DNA of 64,000 nucleotides from an uncultured Treponema sp. (GTDB lineage Bacteria; Spirochaetota; Spirochaetia; Treponematales; Treponemataceae), in contig CAJUBD010000016.1 of NCBI GenBank assembly GCA_910584475.1, positions 3,249 through 67,248 of the forward strand, written 5' to 3'. The notes beneath the pieces are model-generated. The model was given only the letters and a program-made list of their open reading frames with translations. It was not told where the DNA came from and searched no databases. The translations under genes and the position numbers were made by a program. Positions within the stretch are counted from its first letter, which is position 1, and every line of letters starts with the position of its first letter. Positions 8,743 to 17,984 of the stretch are shown piece after piece.

Positions 8743-9906
8743 TTAAGGAAGCAATTCTTTTACGAGCGCGTCCATTTTTTCTTCGTCGCAAGATTTCATT
8801 TCGCCTTTTATGGAAACGACATTCTCGCAGAATTCAAGGTTCTTGCAATTTCCAAACTGCGCGCACATCGCTTTCGCAGCTTGCGGCGCCCAAGAGCCGT
8901 TTTCGATGAAGCCGATTTTTCGGTTTTGGAAATTCCGTTCCGTCAAAGCATCGATGAAATTTTTCATCGCAGGAAAAACTCCGCAATTGTAAGTGGGGGC
9001 TGCCAAAACCAATTTTCCGTAGCGGAACGCGTCTTCGATAACTTCAAAAACATCGTCGCGCGCGACATCCGAAACGGCGACTTTCGGGCAGCCGGCCGCC
9101 CGCAGCTTTTCGGCGAATTTTTCCACGGCGGCTTTTGTGTGCCCATAAATTGAAGCATAAGCCACGGTCACGCCTTCGCTTTCGGCTTCGTATTTCGACC
9201 AAGTTTCATAAAGCGAAATATATTCACAAAGATTTTCGCGCAAAACCGGACCGTGCAAAGGACAGATTTTGTTTATTTCAAGCGCGGAAACTTTTTTCAA
9301 AGCCGCCTGAACATTCGCGCCAAATTTCCCGACAATTCCAAAATAATAACGCCGAGCCTCGCACGCCCAATCATCGAGCGGATTTCCTTCGTCAATCGCG
9401 CCGAATTTTCCAAAAGCGTCGGCGGAAAAAAGAATTTTTTCATTCGGCTCATAACTGAAAATCACTTCCGGCCAATGCACATTTGGCGCGGCGATGAAAT
9501 TCAATTTGTGCTTTCCCAAATCAAGCGAATCGCCTTCTTTCACAACAATTCGACGTTCGGCAAAATCCGTTTCAAAAAAATTCTTCATAATTCTAAAAGC
9601 CATTTGCGAAGCGACGATTTTCGCATTCGGATATTTTTTCGCAAAATTCAAAATGTTCGCGCTGTGGTCGCTTTCCATGTGATGGACGACAAGAAAATCC
9701 ACGCTCGCACCGCCCGCCGCCGCTTCGATTTTTTCAAGCCATTCATCGCCAAAATCTTTGTCCACGCTGTCAAGCACGGCGATTTTTTCGTCGCGAATCA
9801 AATAAGAATTGTAGGACATTCCATCGGGAACCGGAAACTGCCCTTCAAACAAATCGATTTTTTTGTCATTCACTCCGCAATAAATAATGTCATCGGAAAT
9901 TTTCAT
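8743..9906 (-). CDS. Flavo-diiron protein (FprA family A-type flavoprotein)
   Basis: Reduces O2 (to water) and/or NO in anaerobes, protecting enzymes such as pyruvate formate-lyase. The 387-residue product has an N-terminal metallo-beta-lactamase-like domain with the diiron ligands in HHMESDHS, NVHWPE, SADAFGKFG and CPLHGP. A C-terminal flavodoxin domain starts near residue 245 (YASIYGHTKAAVEKFAEKL) with the FMN-contact segment APTYNCGVFP. The start has GGAGG 4-5 nt upstream. Electron donor unknown; no rubredoxin or NADH oxidoreductase is adjacent. Confidence 0.93.
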   Translation of the reverse strand: MKISDDIIYCGVNDKKIDLFEGQFPVPDGMSYNSYLIRDEKIAVLDSVDKDFGDEWLEKIEAAAGGASVDFLVVHHMESDHSANILNFAKKYPNAKIVASQMAFRIMKNFFETDFAERRIVVKEGDSLDLGKHKLNFIAAPNVHWPEVIFSYEPNEKILFSADAFGKFGAIDEGNPLDDWACEARRYYFGIVGKFGANVQAALKKVSALEINKICPLHGPVLRENLCEYISLYETWSKYEAESEGVTVAYASIYGHTKAAVEKFAEKLRAAGCPKVAVSDVARDDVFEVIEDAFRYGKLVLAAPTYNCGVFPAMKNFIDALTERNFQNRKIGFIENGSWAPQAAKAMCAQFGNCKNLEFCENVVSIKGEMKSCDEEKMDALVKELLP

Positions 9907-9956
9907 AACGCCTCCTCGCGCGATTTTTTATAAATTTGCAAATTTTTTACACTTAC

Positions 9957-9985
9957 ATTATAGAGTAAAGCGGATTTTTGGACAA
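9957..9985 (-). promoter_or_regulatory. sigma-70 promoter of the flavo-diiron protein gene
   Basis: On the minus strand TTGTCC, a 17-bp spacer and TATAAT, about 51 bp before the start codon. Confidence 0.65.
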
Positions 9986-10263
9986 GGTGAAAAATTGGAA
10001 AAAAGCGGAAGTTCTCTATGCCATCTTCAAAATCGCTTTCAGATCCCTTCATAATTGGCATTGCTACATATAGTGACATAAGATATTTATTTCTAATGGA
10101 TACTTCATGATTCTGCGAGGTCAATTCAAAAAACTCCGTATTTTCATCGTAGCAAAGGTTCGGCGCACAATACATTTTGATAGGCGGTTTCTACTGCAAG
10201 GCTTCTGAAGATGCCGATTTTTTTCTTTCGACATCTCCGCCCTGATGAACTCAAGGAACGTTT
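9986..10263. other. Gene-free stretch with possible decayed coding sequence
   Basis: A minus-strand frame from an ATG at 10175 could encode a 90-residue peptide. It has no ribosome-binding site and overlaps the flavo-diiron promoter and leader. Its composition is protein-like (SDFEDGIENFRFFPIF), so it may be a decayed gene remnant, but nothing is recognisable. Confidence 0.25.
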
Positions 10264-10310
10264 AAATTAAGCGGCTAAAATATCGCCGCTTAATTTAATA
10301 CGAGTTTTAT
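10264..10310 (+). repeat. Intergenic hairpin repeat, family A (terminal hairpin incomplete)
   Basis: AAATTAAGCGGC (10264-10275) pairs perfectly with GCCGCTTAATTT (10285-10296) around TAAAATATC. It is followed by AATACGAGTTTT without its AAACTC partner, as if a later rearrangement removed the right end. Confidence 0.6.
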
Positions 10311-10449
10311 GCGGAAATTTGTTTGCAATAACGGCGAAGAAATCTTAAACGCAGACGACTGCCATTATTGTCCAAAAGGTTGCGGACATTCTCTGCAAAG
10401 CCTGCCGGGCGGCTTCATTGATTTTTTTGCCGTCGTGCCAGAATTGTAA
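10309..10449 (+). CDS. Possible 46-residue Cys-rich peptide
   Basis: The frame starts in the terminal half of the preceding repeat and encodes a short peptide with cysteines at 6, 18, 21 and 25 (CNN...DDCHYCPKGCGH), which could bind one metal ion. No Shine-Dalgarno is present. The start lies in repeat sequence, so this could instead be the 3' remnant of a larger gene disrupted there. Confidence 0.25.
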   Translation: MRKFVCNNGEEILNADDCHYCPKGCGHSLQSLPGGFIDFFAVVPEL

Positions 10450-10456
10450 TTTTTTG

Positions 10457-10485
10457 TTGCGCCAAATGAATTTTTTCGCTACAAT
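10457..10485 (+). promoter_or_regulatory. Leaderless promoter of the NFACT gene
   Basis: TTGCGC, a 17-bp spacer and TACAAT. The -10 ends 6 nt before the ATG at 10492, so transcription should begin at or next to the start codon. No Shine-Dalgarno is present. Confidence 0.6.
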
Positions 10486-10491
10486 AATTTC

Positions 10492-11958
10492 ATGTCTTTA
10501 AATTGCAATGAAATAAATTTGATTTTAAACGAACTAGATTTGTCGGGCGCATTTATTCAGGACATCATCCAGCCGGGCTTCGACACGATTGCGTTTTACA
10601 CTTACAAAAGCGGCGCGGCGAAAACTGTCATGGTTTGCACTGCGAATGGCGTGTGCCGCATAAACGAAACTCGACGAAAAATTCCGAAAAACAAAAAGCC
10701 CTTGCGATTTATGGAATTTTTAAAATCGAAAATCAAAGGCGCGAAAATTCTTTCGTGCGAGCAAATCAATTTTGACAGAATCATAAAAATGGATTTGGCG
10801 CATTCCGACGAAAAATACACGATGTACATTCGTTTGTGGAGCGCGAACTCAAATGTGATTTTGTGTGACGAAAACGAAAATATTTTGGACACGATGTTTC
10901 GCCGTCCGCAGAAAAACGAAATTTCAGGCGGAAAATTTTCTTTGCCCGAACAAAAAAAAGATTTGCAAATCGATTTGATTTTGGAAAAATTTCCGATTCG
11001 GAATTTTTCAGAATTGGAAAAATATTTTACCGAAAAAAATCTCGACCTCGCACAAATTTCTTTCAATCAAAAAATCGACATTTGGTACGCCGAGCATGCG
11101 ACAAGCCTTTCACGCGAAGCACTTTTGGAAAAGGCGAAAAAATGGTACGAAGCGCATCATTCTCGTCAAAGCGCCGCTCTCGAACGTTTGGAAAAAAAGC
11201 GCGCGGATTTTTCCAATGCGGCGCAAAAAAAACATTTGGGTGATTTGATTTTGACGAACGCGCATTTGCTCGGCAATTTGAATTCGCAAGATTTTTTGGA
11301 ATGCGAAGATTATGAAAACGGCGGAATCGCGCGTATAAAAATTGATCCGAAAAAATCTGCGCAGGAAAACGCCGCGGATTATTACGCGCTTTACAAAAAG
11401 GAATTGAGCGGAACTGAATCGCTTCAAACTGAAATCGAACTTGCGAAGAAAAAAATCGCGTCGCTTGAAAAAACATATCAAGAAATTTTGGCAGAAAAAA
11501 ATCCGATGCGAATCGAACAGCTTTTGCGCCAAGACACTACGCCAAAGCAAAGGCAAAAAAAATCTCATCCCGGACTTGACTACACTGTGAACGGCTGGTA
11601 TATTTTGGTGGGGCGCGATGCCAATGAAAACGACGAGCTTTTGCGCCATCATGTTCGCGGAAACGATATGTGGCTTCATACGCGTGATACCCCAGGGGGG
11701 TATGTGTTTATAAAATATCGTGCGGGAAAAACCATTCCGCTCGACATTTTATTGGATGCTGGAAACCTTGCTATTCATTTTTCCAAAGCGCGCGCGGCGG
11801 GCAAGGCGGATTTATATTACACCGAAGTGAAATATTTGCGGCGCGCTAAAAATGGTCCAAAAGGTTTGGTGATTCCGACGCACGAAAAAAATCTCAATGT
11901 CGTTTTGGACAAAAATCGACTTGCGCACTTGGAAGCGATTCGGCAGGAAAATGCCTAG
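10492..11958 (+). CDS. rqcH: NFACT family ribosome-quality-control protein (RqcH-like)
   Basis: Binds obstructed 50S-peptidyl-tRNA complexes and adds C-terminal alanine tails to stalled chains (role known for the family). The 488-residue product has the N-terminal NFACT-N domain (IQPGFDTIAFYTYKSG, FMEFLKSKIKGAKI, FDRIIKMDL). A coiled-coil and helix-hairpin middle follows, then the NFACT-R (DUF814) domain from about residue 365 (HHVRGNDMWLHTRDTPGGYV, DAGNLAIHFSKARAAGKADLYYTEVKYLR). It is shorter than typical RqcH proteins of about 560-580 residues, as in other spirochaetes. It appears monocistronic and leaderless. Confidence 0.88.
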   Translation: MSLNCNEINLILNELDLSGAFIQDIIQPGFDTIAFYTYKSGAAKTVMVCTANGVCRINETRRKIPKNKKPLRFMEFLKSKIKGAKILSCEQINFDRIIKMDLAHSDEKYTMYIRLWSANSNVILCDENENILDTMFRRPQKNEISGGKFSLPEQKKDLQIDLILEKFPIRNFSELEKYFTEKNLDLAQISFNQKIDIWYAEHATSLSREALLEKAKKWYEAHHSRQSAALERLEKKRADFSNAAQKKHLGDLILTNAHLLGNLNSQDFLECEDYENGGIARIKIDPKKSAQENAADYYALYKKELSGTESLQTEIELAKKKIASLEKTYQEILAEKNPMRIEQLLRQDTTPKQRQKKSHPGLDYTVNGWYILVGRDANENDELLRHHVRGNDMWLHTRDTPGGYVFIKYRAGKTIPLDILLDAGNLAIHFSKARAAGKADLYYTEVKYLRRAKNGPKGLVIPTHEKNLNVVLDKNRLAHLEAIRQENA

Positions 11959-12088
11959 TCATAAATTTCGCTTGCAAAAAATTCAAAACGCACGGTTACG
12001 ACAGGCTCAAGTCGCAATGCTCCGCATTTCTTACCAAGTCTTACTTCGTAAAACTCGCAGAATTGCGCAAATCGAGAAGAACTTTTGA

Positions 12089-12116
12089 TTGATTTTTTTT
12101 TGAAAATCTTTATAAT
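12089..12116 (+). promoter_or_regulatory. Leaderless promoter of metF
   Basis: TTGATT, a 16-bp spacer and TATAAT. The -10 ends 7 nt before the ATG at 12124, and no Shine-Dalgarno is present. Confidence 0.65.
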
Positions 12117-12123
12117 TAAAACG

Positions 12124-13002
12124 ATGAAAATCAACGAAATCTTAAAATCAAAAAAGCTCACTTTTTCGTTTGAAGTTTTTCCGCCGAAGCAGCAGGGCAA
12201 TTTTGATTCTGTCGCGCAAACTGCACGTTCGCTCGCCGAACTTTCGCCCGACTGGATTAGCGTCACTTGTGGCGCGGGCGGCACGACCCAAAGCAATACT
12301 ATCGAGATTTCAAAATTGATTCAAAAGCAAAATGTCAGCGCGCTCACTCACCTCACTTGCATCAACGCGACAAAAGAAAGCCTGGAAGCGACATTGCAAA
12401 AAATGCAGGAAGCTGGCGTGGAAAATATTTTGGCATTGCGCGGCGACATTCCAAATGGCATGACTTTCGAGCAGGCGACGCAAGGCGGCTACAAGCATGC
12501 TTCCGATCTTGTTCCTCTCCTTAAGCAAAAAGGATTTTGCGTCGGCGGCGCGTGCTATCCAGAAGGGCATATTGAATCCGCCAACAGAATTGACGACATC
12601 GAGCGGCTCAAGTTCAAAGCGGAAGCGGGCGTAGATTTTTTGACCACGCAAATGTTTTTTGACAATGACATGCTCTACAGTTTTTTGTATCGCCTCGAAT
12701 CTTCGGGAATTCATCTGCCGGTTTTTGCGGGAATAATGCCGATTACGAGCGTCGCGCAAATTCCGAAAATGATTCGGCTTTCCAACGCTTACATTCCAAA
12801 AAAACTTTTGGCAATTTGCGACAGATTCGGCTCTTCGCCCGAAGCGTTGCGGCAGGCCGGAATCGCCTATGCCACCGATCAAATCATTGATCTGATTTCA
12901 AACGGAATTCGCGGAATTCACATTTATACGATGAACAAAAGCGAAACTGCGAAATCAATCGTGGCAAATTTGAATGACATCATAAAGGCGAGCAACCAAT
13001 GA
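12124..13002 (+). CDS. metF: 5,10-methylenetetrahydrofolate reductase
   Basis: Reduces 5,10-methylene-THF to 5-methyl-THF for methionine synthesis. It is a 292-residue TIM-barrel flavoprotein with FEVFPPK at the N-terminus, SVTCGAGGTT, ALRGDIPNGM, TTQMFFDND and FAGIMPI. The ATG at 12124 is chosen because the family begins here and upstream TTG codons overlap the promoter. Its TGA overlaps the next start codon (ATGA), so the two genes are translationally coupled. Confidence 0.95.
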   Translation: MKINEILKSKKLTFSFEVFPPKQQGNFDSVAQTARSLAELSPDWISVTCGAGGTTQSNTIEISKLIQKQNVSALTHLTCINATKESLEATLQKMQEAGVENILALRGDIPNGMTFEQATQGGYKHASDLVPLLKQKGFCVGGACYPEGHIESANRIDDIERLKFKAEAGVDFLTTQMFFDNDMLYSFLYRLESSGIHLPVFAGIMPITSVAQIPKMIRLSNAYIPKKLLAICDRFGSSPEALRQAGIAYATDQIIDLISNGIRGIHIYTMNKSETAKSIVANLNDIIKASNQ

Positions 13003-13907
13003 AAAAATTTAATAAAGCAAAGGCGGCGCAAAAATTTGAAATAAGACCGATAAGAAATTTCTCTCCGCTTCCCACTTGGATTGCAGGACTTACAAATCCG
13101 AAAATTCTTCCGCATACAGTCGCATACATTCATACAGTGACGGCGGATTTTTTCGGGCTTCAGTTTTTGCGAAAATTCAAACTTGTGCGCATTCCTATTT
13201 TGAACGTGGAAACGCCGCTTGACAAAAAAATTCCGTTTGCCCCGCAGCATTTGAATGATTATTTGGGATTCGTGAATTTTTGGATCAGGCCGCTGGCGAT
13301 GCTGATAAAAATTCTCAGGTCGAAAAATGCCGCGCCCTATTTGGCGGAATTTTTTTCGCTGCTGAAAAAGTCTTACAAAAGCGCAGCGCAAATCTACAGA
13401 TTCTGCATGACTACGACGAGGCGTCCGCTTTACAAAAAGCGAACTTATTTTGTAATCCTGCGCGCGCTCGATCCGCACTATATGTGCGTTCCGTCCTTAC
13501 ACATTGCAATCGTTAGTTTGTGCTACGCTTTTTTCCGCGACGTTTTGCAAAAGGAAAATTTTTCTGCCGAGCAGCGCGAATTGTGGACGCGCGAAATTTA
13601 CGAAGGCGCGATTAAAATCGCCGAAACAGTTTTGTATGTAAAGCAGCACAGCGTAAACTGCATTCCCGCCGCGCTTTATATGATGACGAGGATTGTGCCG
13701 AAGATTTTTTCCGAAAGCGATGCGCAAAAATTTTTGAGCGATATGTTCGTCACCCGCCGCGACATTCCGCAAGACGCACGCGAAGAAATCGTGAACTATA
13801 TGAAAAACCTTTTCACGCGTTTTTACGAAGAAGGAAAAAATTCCGACGAATGGAATGCGCCGATAAAAAATTGGATGAAAGAATATGCCGAAAATTCAGT
13901 TTTATAA
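12999..13907 (+). CDS. PAP2-like membrane-associated protein, degenerate phosphatase motifs
   Basis: A 302-residue protein overlapping metF by 4 nt. Two short regions resemble the PAP2 phosphatase signature: CVPSLHIAIV (the PSxH motif), preceded by RRPLYKK, and KQHSVNCIPAALY (the position of the final H-x3-D motif, here H-x2-N). The last aspartate of the catalytic signature is missing, so activity is doubtful. It may be a lipid-phosphate phosphatase or transferase relative conserved in treponemes. Why it is coupled to metF is unclear. Confidence 0.5.
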   Translation: MKKFNKAKAAQKFEIRPIRNFSPLPTWIAGLTNPKILPHTVAYIHTVTADFFGLQFLRKFKLVRIPILNVETPLDKKIPFAPQHLNDYLGFVNFWIRPLAMLIKILRSKNAAPYLAEFFSLLKKSYKSAAQIYRFCMTTTRRPLYKKRTYFVILRALDPHYMCVPSLHIAIVSLCYAFFRDVLQKENFSAEQRELWTREIYEGAIKIAETVLYVKQHSVNCIPAALYMMTRIVPKIFSESDAQKFLSDMFVTRRDIPQDAREEIVNYMKNLFTRFYEEGKNSDEWNAPIKNWMKEYAENSVL

Positions 13908-13926
13908 ATCCTGTCTGCAAAGCAAT

Positions 13927-13996
13927 AAAAATTGCTGCTGAAATGTCGCGGCAATTTTTAACTCGAGTTTTGCTGGCGCAAACTCGTTTATTTAAT
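13927..13996 (+). repeat. Intergenic hairpin repeat, family A
   Basis: AAAAATTGC (13927-13935) pairs with GCAATTTTT (13951-13959), followed by TAACT and the hairpin CGAGTTTTGC/GCGCAAACTCG, then TTTATTTAATTA. It follows the PAP2-like gene. Confidence 0.65.
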
Positions 13997-14039
13997 TATC
14001 GGACAATAAAAATCACTAAAATTTTCTTTAGACTTCTCC

Positions 14040-14045
14040 GATAAT
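14040..14045 (+). promoter_or_regulatory. Possible leaderless -10 box
   Basis: GATAAT ends 6 nt before the ATG at 14052, the same spacing as the other leaderless genes. No Shine-Dalgarno is present, and the -35 region matches poorly. Confidence 0.35.
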
Positions 14046-14051
14046 TGAAAT

Positions 14052-15467
14052 ATGGGAAATTCCAATGATTTTTCACCGAAGGTAATTGAAGCAGTTACGG
14101 CGAAAGCGCAATGGTACGATGAAATCGTCATGCCGAAAATTCTCGAGGCATACCGCTTGCTTCATACTTGCACAAAAAACCTCTATGATTTGATGATAAA
14201 AAAATCCGTCATCAAGGAAGATCCTTATAGGCTCGACAAAGAATTTTCAGGACTGCAACAAATAAACAACGATCAATTTGCGGAGCCTGAGAGAAGCACG
14301 ATAATCGGACTGCGCCTTTCAGACTATGAAACTATGCTAGATTGGCTTTGCACTTACTATAAATTCTCGGTCGACAGTCTTACCATTTCCAACATAAAAA
14401 AATTCATCGACTTCAACAATTCCTTTCAATGGGCAAATCTTTCAGAAAACAGTCCGCAACCGAACACGCGCGGACTCGCAGGCATAGTCTCTGAAATGCG
14501 CAACAGCATGGACGCGCTTACGATAAGCACGCTCGGCGACATTCTCTCAAAATGCAAAAGATGCACGGCGGACTTGACGGCACTGTTCAAGGACTTGGCG
14601 GATTTTGAAAAAGAATATTACAAATATAAAATCAGAAAAGATGTTTTCATGCATCCGAAATTTGACGAAGACAAAGCGTTCAATTCTCCAAACGAAGAAA
14701 TGGCGCAAATCAAACGCACTTTTCCGGCGGTTTTCGGAAAAGAACCTTTTTACACGCAGCTCGTCGAAGAAATCATAAAAGAAGATCAGGACGCGGAAAA
14801 AGAAAAACTGCGTGCCGCGCTTTTAAAAAAACTTGAAGTGCAACAAGAGCAACAGGCAAAGAAAAAAACAAGGACCGTTGACACGAGGGAAATCCTTATG
14901 ACTGCCGTTCAATCTTTGTGCTCGTTTGCCACTCCGCTGGAAACGATTTACTCAAAATTGAATGAAAACAATAAATTGATAAAGGAAGCCTCAAACAAAG
15001 GTCTTGCAAAATTATTCGCGGCATTAAGAAAAGCATTCAACATTGAGGAGAAGCCGATTGTTTATGAAGTATTGATAATCGAAATGGGAACGAACGCACA
15101 AAAGAAAAGAAAAGTCGACTTTTATCCTTTCTGCGCTGACATCAAAAAGCGCGTGAACTTTTATAACGCTTTTGCGACGAAAGGCAGTCCCGGCTATAAA
15201 AAATTTCTTGGAGCGGAACCGACAAAGGCTTTGGAATTTTTGAATAAACAAATTTCAGACATTCAAAATATCTCGGTGACATTGAAAGCTTTGGACACTT
15301 ATTTTAAAAATTCTACAGTGCCAGAAATTCGCTTGAAGATTCGCGGACTTTCAATGGAATTGACGACCCTCAAAAACTGCACGATAAATACAAATCAATA
15401 CATAGCCGACTATATGGCAAACATCGAAGAACAGGAGCAAATGAAAAAACTTGGAATCTCGGAATAA
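14052..15467 (+). CDS. Conserved hypothetical protein, helix-rich
   Basis: A soluble 471-residue protein without signal peptide or membrane segment, rich in predicted helices, with a charged Gln/Lys region near residues 255-285 (EVQQEQQAKKKTRT). I do not recognise a known domain. It reads like a conserved treponemal protein of unknown role. The next gene starts inside its last codons, so both are probably co-transcribed, which could link it to the envelope or to peptide uptake. Confidence 0.7.
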   Translation: MGNSNDFSPKVIEAVTAKAQWYDEIVMPKILEAYRLLHTCTKNLYDLMIKKSVIKEDPYRLDKEFSGLQQINNDQFAEPERSTIIGLRLSDYETMLDWLCTYYKFSVDSLTISNIKKFIDFNNSFQWANLSENSPQPNTRGLAGIVSEMRNSMDALTISTLGDILSKCKRCTADLTALFKDLADFEKEYYKYKIRKDVFMHPKFDEDKAFNSPNEEMAQIKRTFPAVFGKEPFYTQLVEEIIKEDQDAEKEKLRAALLKKLEVQQEQQAKKKTRTVDTREILMTAVQSLCSFATPLETIYSKLNENNKLIKEASNKGLAKLFAALRKAFNIEEKPIVYEVLIIEMGTNAQKKRKVDFYPFCADIKKRVNFYNAFATKGSPGYKKFLGAEPTKALEFLNKQISDIQNISVTLKALDTYFKNSTVPEIRLKIRGLSMELTTLKNCTINTNQYIADYMANIEEQEQMKKLGISE

Positions 15468-17040
15468 ATTTTTCAAAGCGACTTTCGCATTTTTATTTTT
15501 CTCATTTTTGGCGCAAAATATTTTCGCACAATTTCAGGGCGAAAAAGTTTTCGAAGAAAACGAAATCGATTCTGGACTTCAGCGCGAATTCGTGATGTAT
15601 CATTCTCTTACGAATTTGAATCTCGATCCGCACACGAGCGCGTATGTTTTTGAAGCGCAAATTTTAAACGGCGTTTACGAAGGACTTTTTTCTTACAATG
15701 CCGCCACGCTCGAGCCTGACAACGCGCTCGCGCAGGAATACAGAATCTCGCGCGACAAGCTTCGATGGACTTTTACGATTCGTGAAGGCGCGAAAACTTC
15801 GAGCGGCAAAATCATCGACGCGCAGACAATAAAAGATTCGTGGCTTGATTTGATTGCGAACAAAAGCGCGTACTATTCTTCGCTTTTGGACGTGATAAAA
15901 GGCGCGCGTGATTTCCGACTTGGAAAAGGAAAAAGAAGCGATGTGGCGATAAATGTTTTGGGAAACAAGCTCAGCGTGGAACTTGTGAAGCCGACGAGCC
16001 ATTTAAATAAAATTTTGTGCCATCACGCTTTTTCCGCCGTACCGCAAGATTCAAGCGCGAGCGGAGCGTATTACATAGAAAGCGTTACGCCGTTCAAATT
16101 GGTTCTCAAAAAAAATCCGAATTATTGGAACGCCGAGCAAGTTCACATTCCACAAATCACCGTGAATTTCACCGACGACACCGAAGCGCAGACTCACGCG
16201 TTCAACATCGGCGCGGCGGATTTGATAAATGGTCCTGCCGAAATGAAAAAGATTCTCGACAAAAACGCGATTCAACTTTCGGCAGAATTCGGGACGGAAT
16301 ATTTATTCTTCAAAAATGTTTCGCCAATTTGGAGCAACTCGGAATTTCGCAATGCCGTGCTTACCGCGATTCCGTGGAATCAGTTGCGGGGCGAAAGCAT
16401 GTTCCCTGCTAAAACTTTGGTCTGTCCTTCGGCGGGTTACACAAGCCCAGAAGGTCTAGACTATACCGACATCGATGAAGCGAAATTGATGATTGAAAGC
16501 GCAAAGAAAAAAAATGGAATTTCCGATAAAACGCTGGAACTGATTTTTGCGATTCCCGACAATGAATATATGATAAACCGCGCGGAAATTTTACGCCCCT
16601 CCCTTGCGGAAATCGGAATTGAATTGAAGACGCTGAAGATTCCGATGCAAACTTATTTGACTTCGATTGCCTCGACAAAAGCTGACTTGTTCCTGTACAC
16701 CTGGATTGGAGACTTCGCAGATCCGCTTGCGTTCTTGGAATTGTTTCGAGGCGATTCCTCGATGAACGATTCAAAATGGCACGATGACGAATTCGACGCG
16801 TTGCTCGACAAGGCGGCGTTCACAAACGACTCACGCGAGCACAACGCGTTTTTATCAAGGGCGGAAGACATTCTTCTTTCAAGCGGCGAAGTTATTCCTA
16901 TAAGCCATCCCGTCACATGCAGCATAATCGACTTGCAAACTGTGGGCGGCTGGATTGCGAACGCGATGGATATTCATCCTTTCAAGAATTTGTATTTCAA
17001 AAAAGTCGAATACGAATTCAAAAATGTCGTTTTAAGATGA
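15451..17040 (+). CDS. Oligopeptide ABC transporter substrate-binding protein (OppA-like)
   Basis: Periplasmic solute-binding protein of the peptide/nickel family (SBP_bac_5). An N-terminal signal peptide (FFKATFAFLFFSFLAQNIFA) is followed by the family body: LTNLNLDPHTSAYVFEAQIL, GLFSYNAATLEPDNALAQEY, WTFTIREGAKTSSGKIIDA, SGAYYIESVTPFKLVLKKNPNYW and DLFLYTWIGDFADPLAFLELF. Its 529 residues are normal length. The start is TTG, overlapping the previous gene by 17 bp, with AGGAG 13 nt upstream. No permease or ATPase partners are nearby. Confidence 0.9.
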   Translation: MESRNKFFKATFAFLFFSFLAQNIFAQFQGEKVFEENEIDSGLQREFVMYHSLTNLNLDPHTSAYVFEAQILNGVYEGLFSYNAATLEPDNALAQEYRISRDKLRWTFTIREGAKTSSGKIIDAQTIKDSWLDLIANKSAYYSSLLDVIKGARDFRLGKGKRSDVAINVLGNKLSVELVKPTSHLNKILCHHAFSAVPQDSSASGAYYIESVTPFKLVLKKNPNYWNAEQVHIPQITVNFTDDTEAQTHAFNIGAADLINGPAEMKKILDKNAIQLSAEFGTEYLFFKNVSPIWSNSEFRNAVLTAIPWNQLRGESMFPAKTLVCPSAGYTSPEGLDYTDIDEAKLMIESAKKKNGISDKTLELIFAIPDNEYMINRAEILRPSLAEIGIELKTLKIPMQTYLTSIASTKADLFLYTWIGDFADPLAFLELFRGDSSMNDSKWHDDEFDALLDKAAFTNDSREHNAFLSRAEDILLSSGEVIPISHPVTCSIIDLQTVGGWIANAMDIHPFKNLYFKKVEYEFKNVVLR

Positions 17041-17136
17041 TGAATGCCGACTAAAGGTTGCGCCATTTTTTAAAAATTTGCCTGACGCGTTGTTGCCTCC
17101 ATTCAGCGTATGCATAGATGAATCGGGTGATTATGT

Positions 17137-17709
17137 TCAACGCAGTTCCATCAAATCTGATTTCTCGTAGCGATTATGTCCTTGTAATGATTTTTTATAT
17201 TTCCAACACTTAATTGCTTCTTCTAAAGATTTTCCTTTATTGTCTGCAAAAAAGTCTCGAATATAAGTATTGTACTCGAACTGTTTGTCAATTTTTGTTT
17301 TTCCTTTTTTCTTATCCTCAAGAATCTGATAATAAGCAGCAATCGCTTCTTTATAAGTTTTCCCTGTATTGCTTTTTAGCCATTTTTGAAAAACTACATT
17401 GAATGAAAAACCGCTTCCAATGTGTTCTCTGAAAAATGCTCTATGCTTTTCTGAACAGACAAAATTCGCTTCAATTTTTGTATCTTCGCTAATGACAGAT
17501 ATTGTCGTTGTTCTTTTTCTTTCCGTTTGAGCAGACAATATTTTGCCTGTATCAAGAAAATATGCAATTCTGTCTGTTATTTCTACTTTTCCACCCGAAG
17601 CAGGAATATCATTTTCTCTGCAAAAATTTACTAATTCCTCTTTCAAATAATAGAAATCACGAAATGTCTTGCTGTCTAAATTTCTATCTAAAATTGGTCT
17701 TTCACTCAT
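17137..17709 (-). CDS. SAP domain / DUF6434 protein
   Basis: A 190-residue protein. Residues 12-55 (FRDFYYLKEELVNFCRENDI, GGKVEITDRIAYFL) look like a SAP/HeH nucleic-acid-binding helix pair. The C-terminus (TYIRDFFADNKGKSLEEAIK, YEKSDL) matches the DUF6434 pattern. It is usually found as a small cytoplasmic protein in Firmicutes and gut bacteria. The start MSERP is chosen because AAAGGG precedes it. It is the last gene of a same-strand A+T-rich cassette and was probably acquired by transfer. Confidence 0.75.
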   Translation of the reverse strand: MSERPILDRNLDSKTFRDFYYLKEELVNFCRENDIPASGGKVEITDRIAYFLDTGKILSAQTERKRTTTISVISEDTKIEANFVCSEKHRAFFREHIGSGFSFNVVFQKWLKSNTGKTYKEAIAAYYQILEDKKKGKTKIDKQFEYNTYIRDFFADNKGKSLEEAIKCWKYKKSLQGHNRYEKSDLMELR

Positions 17710-17747
17710 AAATACCCTTTCTGCCGCACATAAAAAAAACAAATCTA

Positions 17748-17954
17748 TCAATCTATCTTATTAAAAACAACAATTTGTTCTTTCATAGATATTTTTCCGA
17801 CTTGATAGCCATATTCCGTAAGTTCCTTTTTGTATTTTAGAAAAGAGTGATCTATCGGTATCCCTGCAATATTCTGAATTTCTTCAAATGTCAGACGGAA
17901 AGATTGACTTCCGTTGCTCTGTACATATTCCCATAAAGAGCTATATTTGCTCAT
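17748..17954 (-). CDS. Small DUF7662-like protein
   Basis: 68 residues: MSKYSSLWEYVQSNG followed by LTFEEIQNIAGIPIDHSFL. This is the short N-terminal pattern of the DUF7662-like family, possibly a DNA-binding fold. GGGAG lies 9 nt upstream. It is part of the accessory cassette, 38 bp before the SAP/DUF6434 gene. Confidence 0.65.
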   Translation of the reverse strand: MSKYSSLWEYVQSNGSQSFRLTFEEIQNIAGIPIDHSFLKYKKELTEYGYQVGKISMKEQIVVFNKID

Positions 17955-17984
17955 TGTGTTTTTCTCCCTTCAAACTGGAAGCTA

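Noticed and set aside
9253..9933. 226-codon plus-strand frame opposite the flavo-diiron gene
   Set aside because: Antisense to a gene with all diiron ligands; Arg/Phe-rich with no ribosome-binding site.
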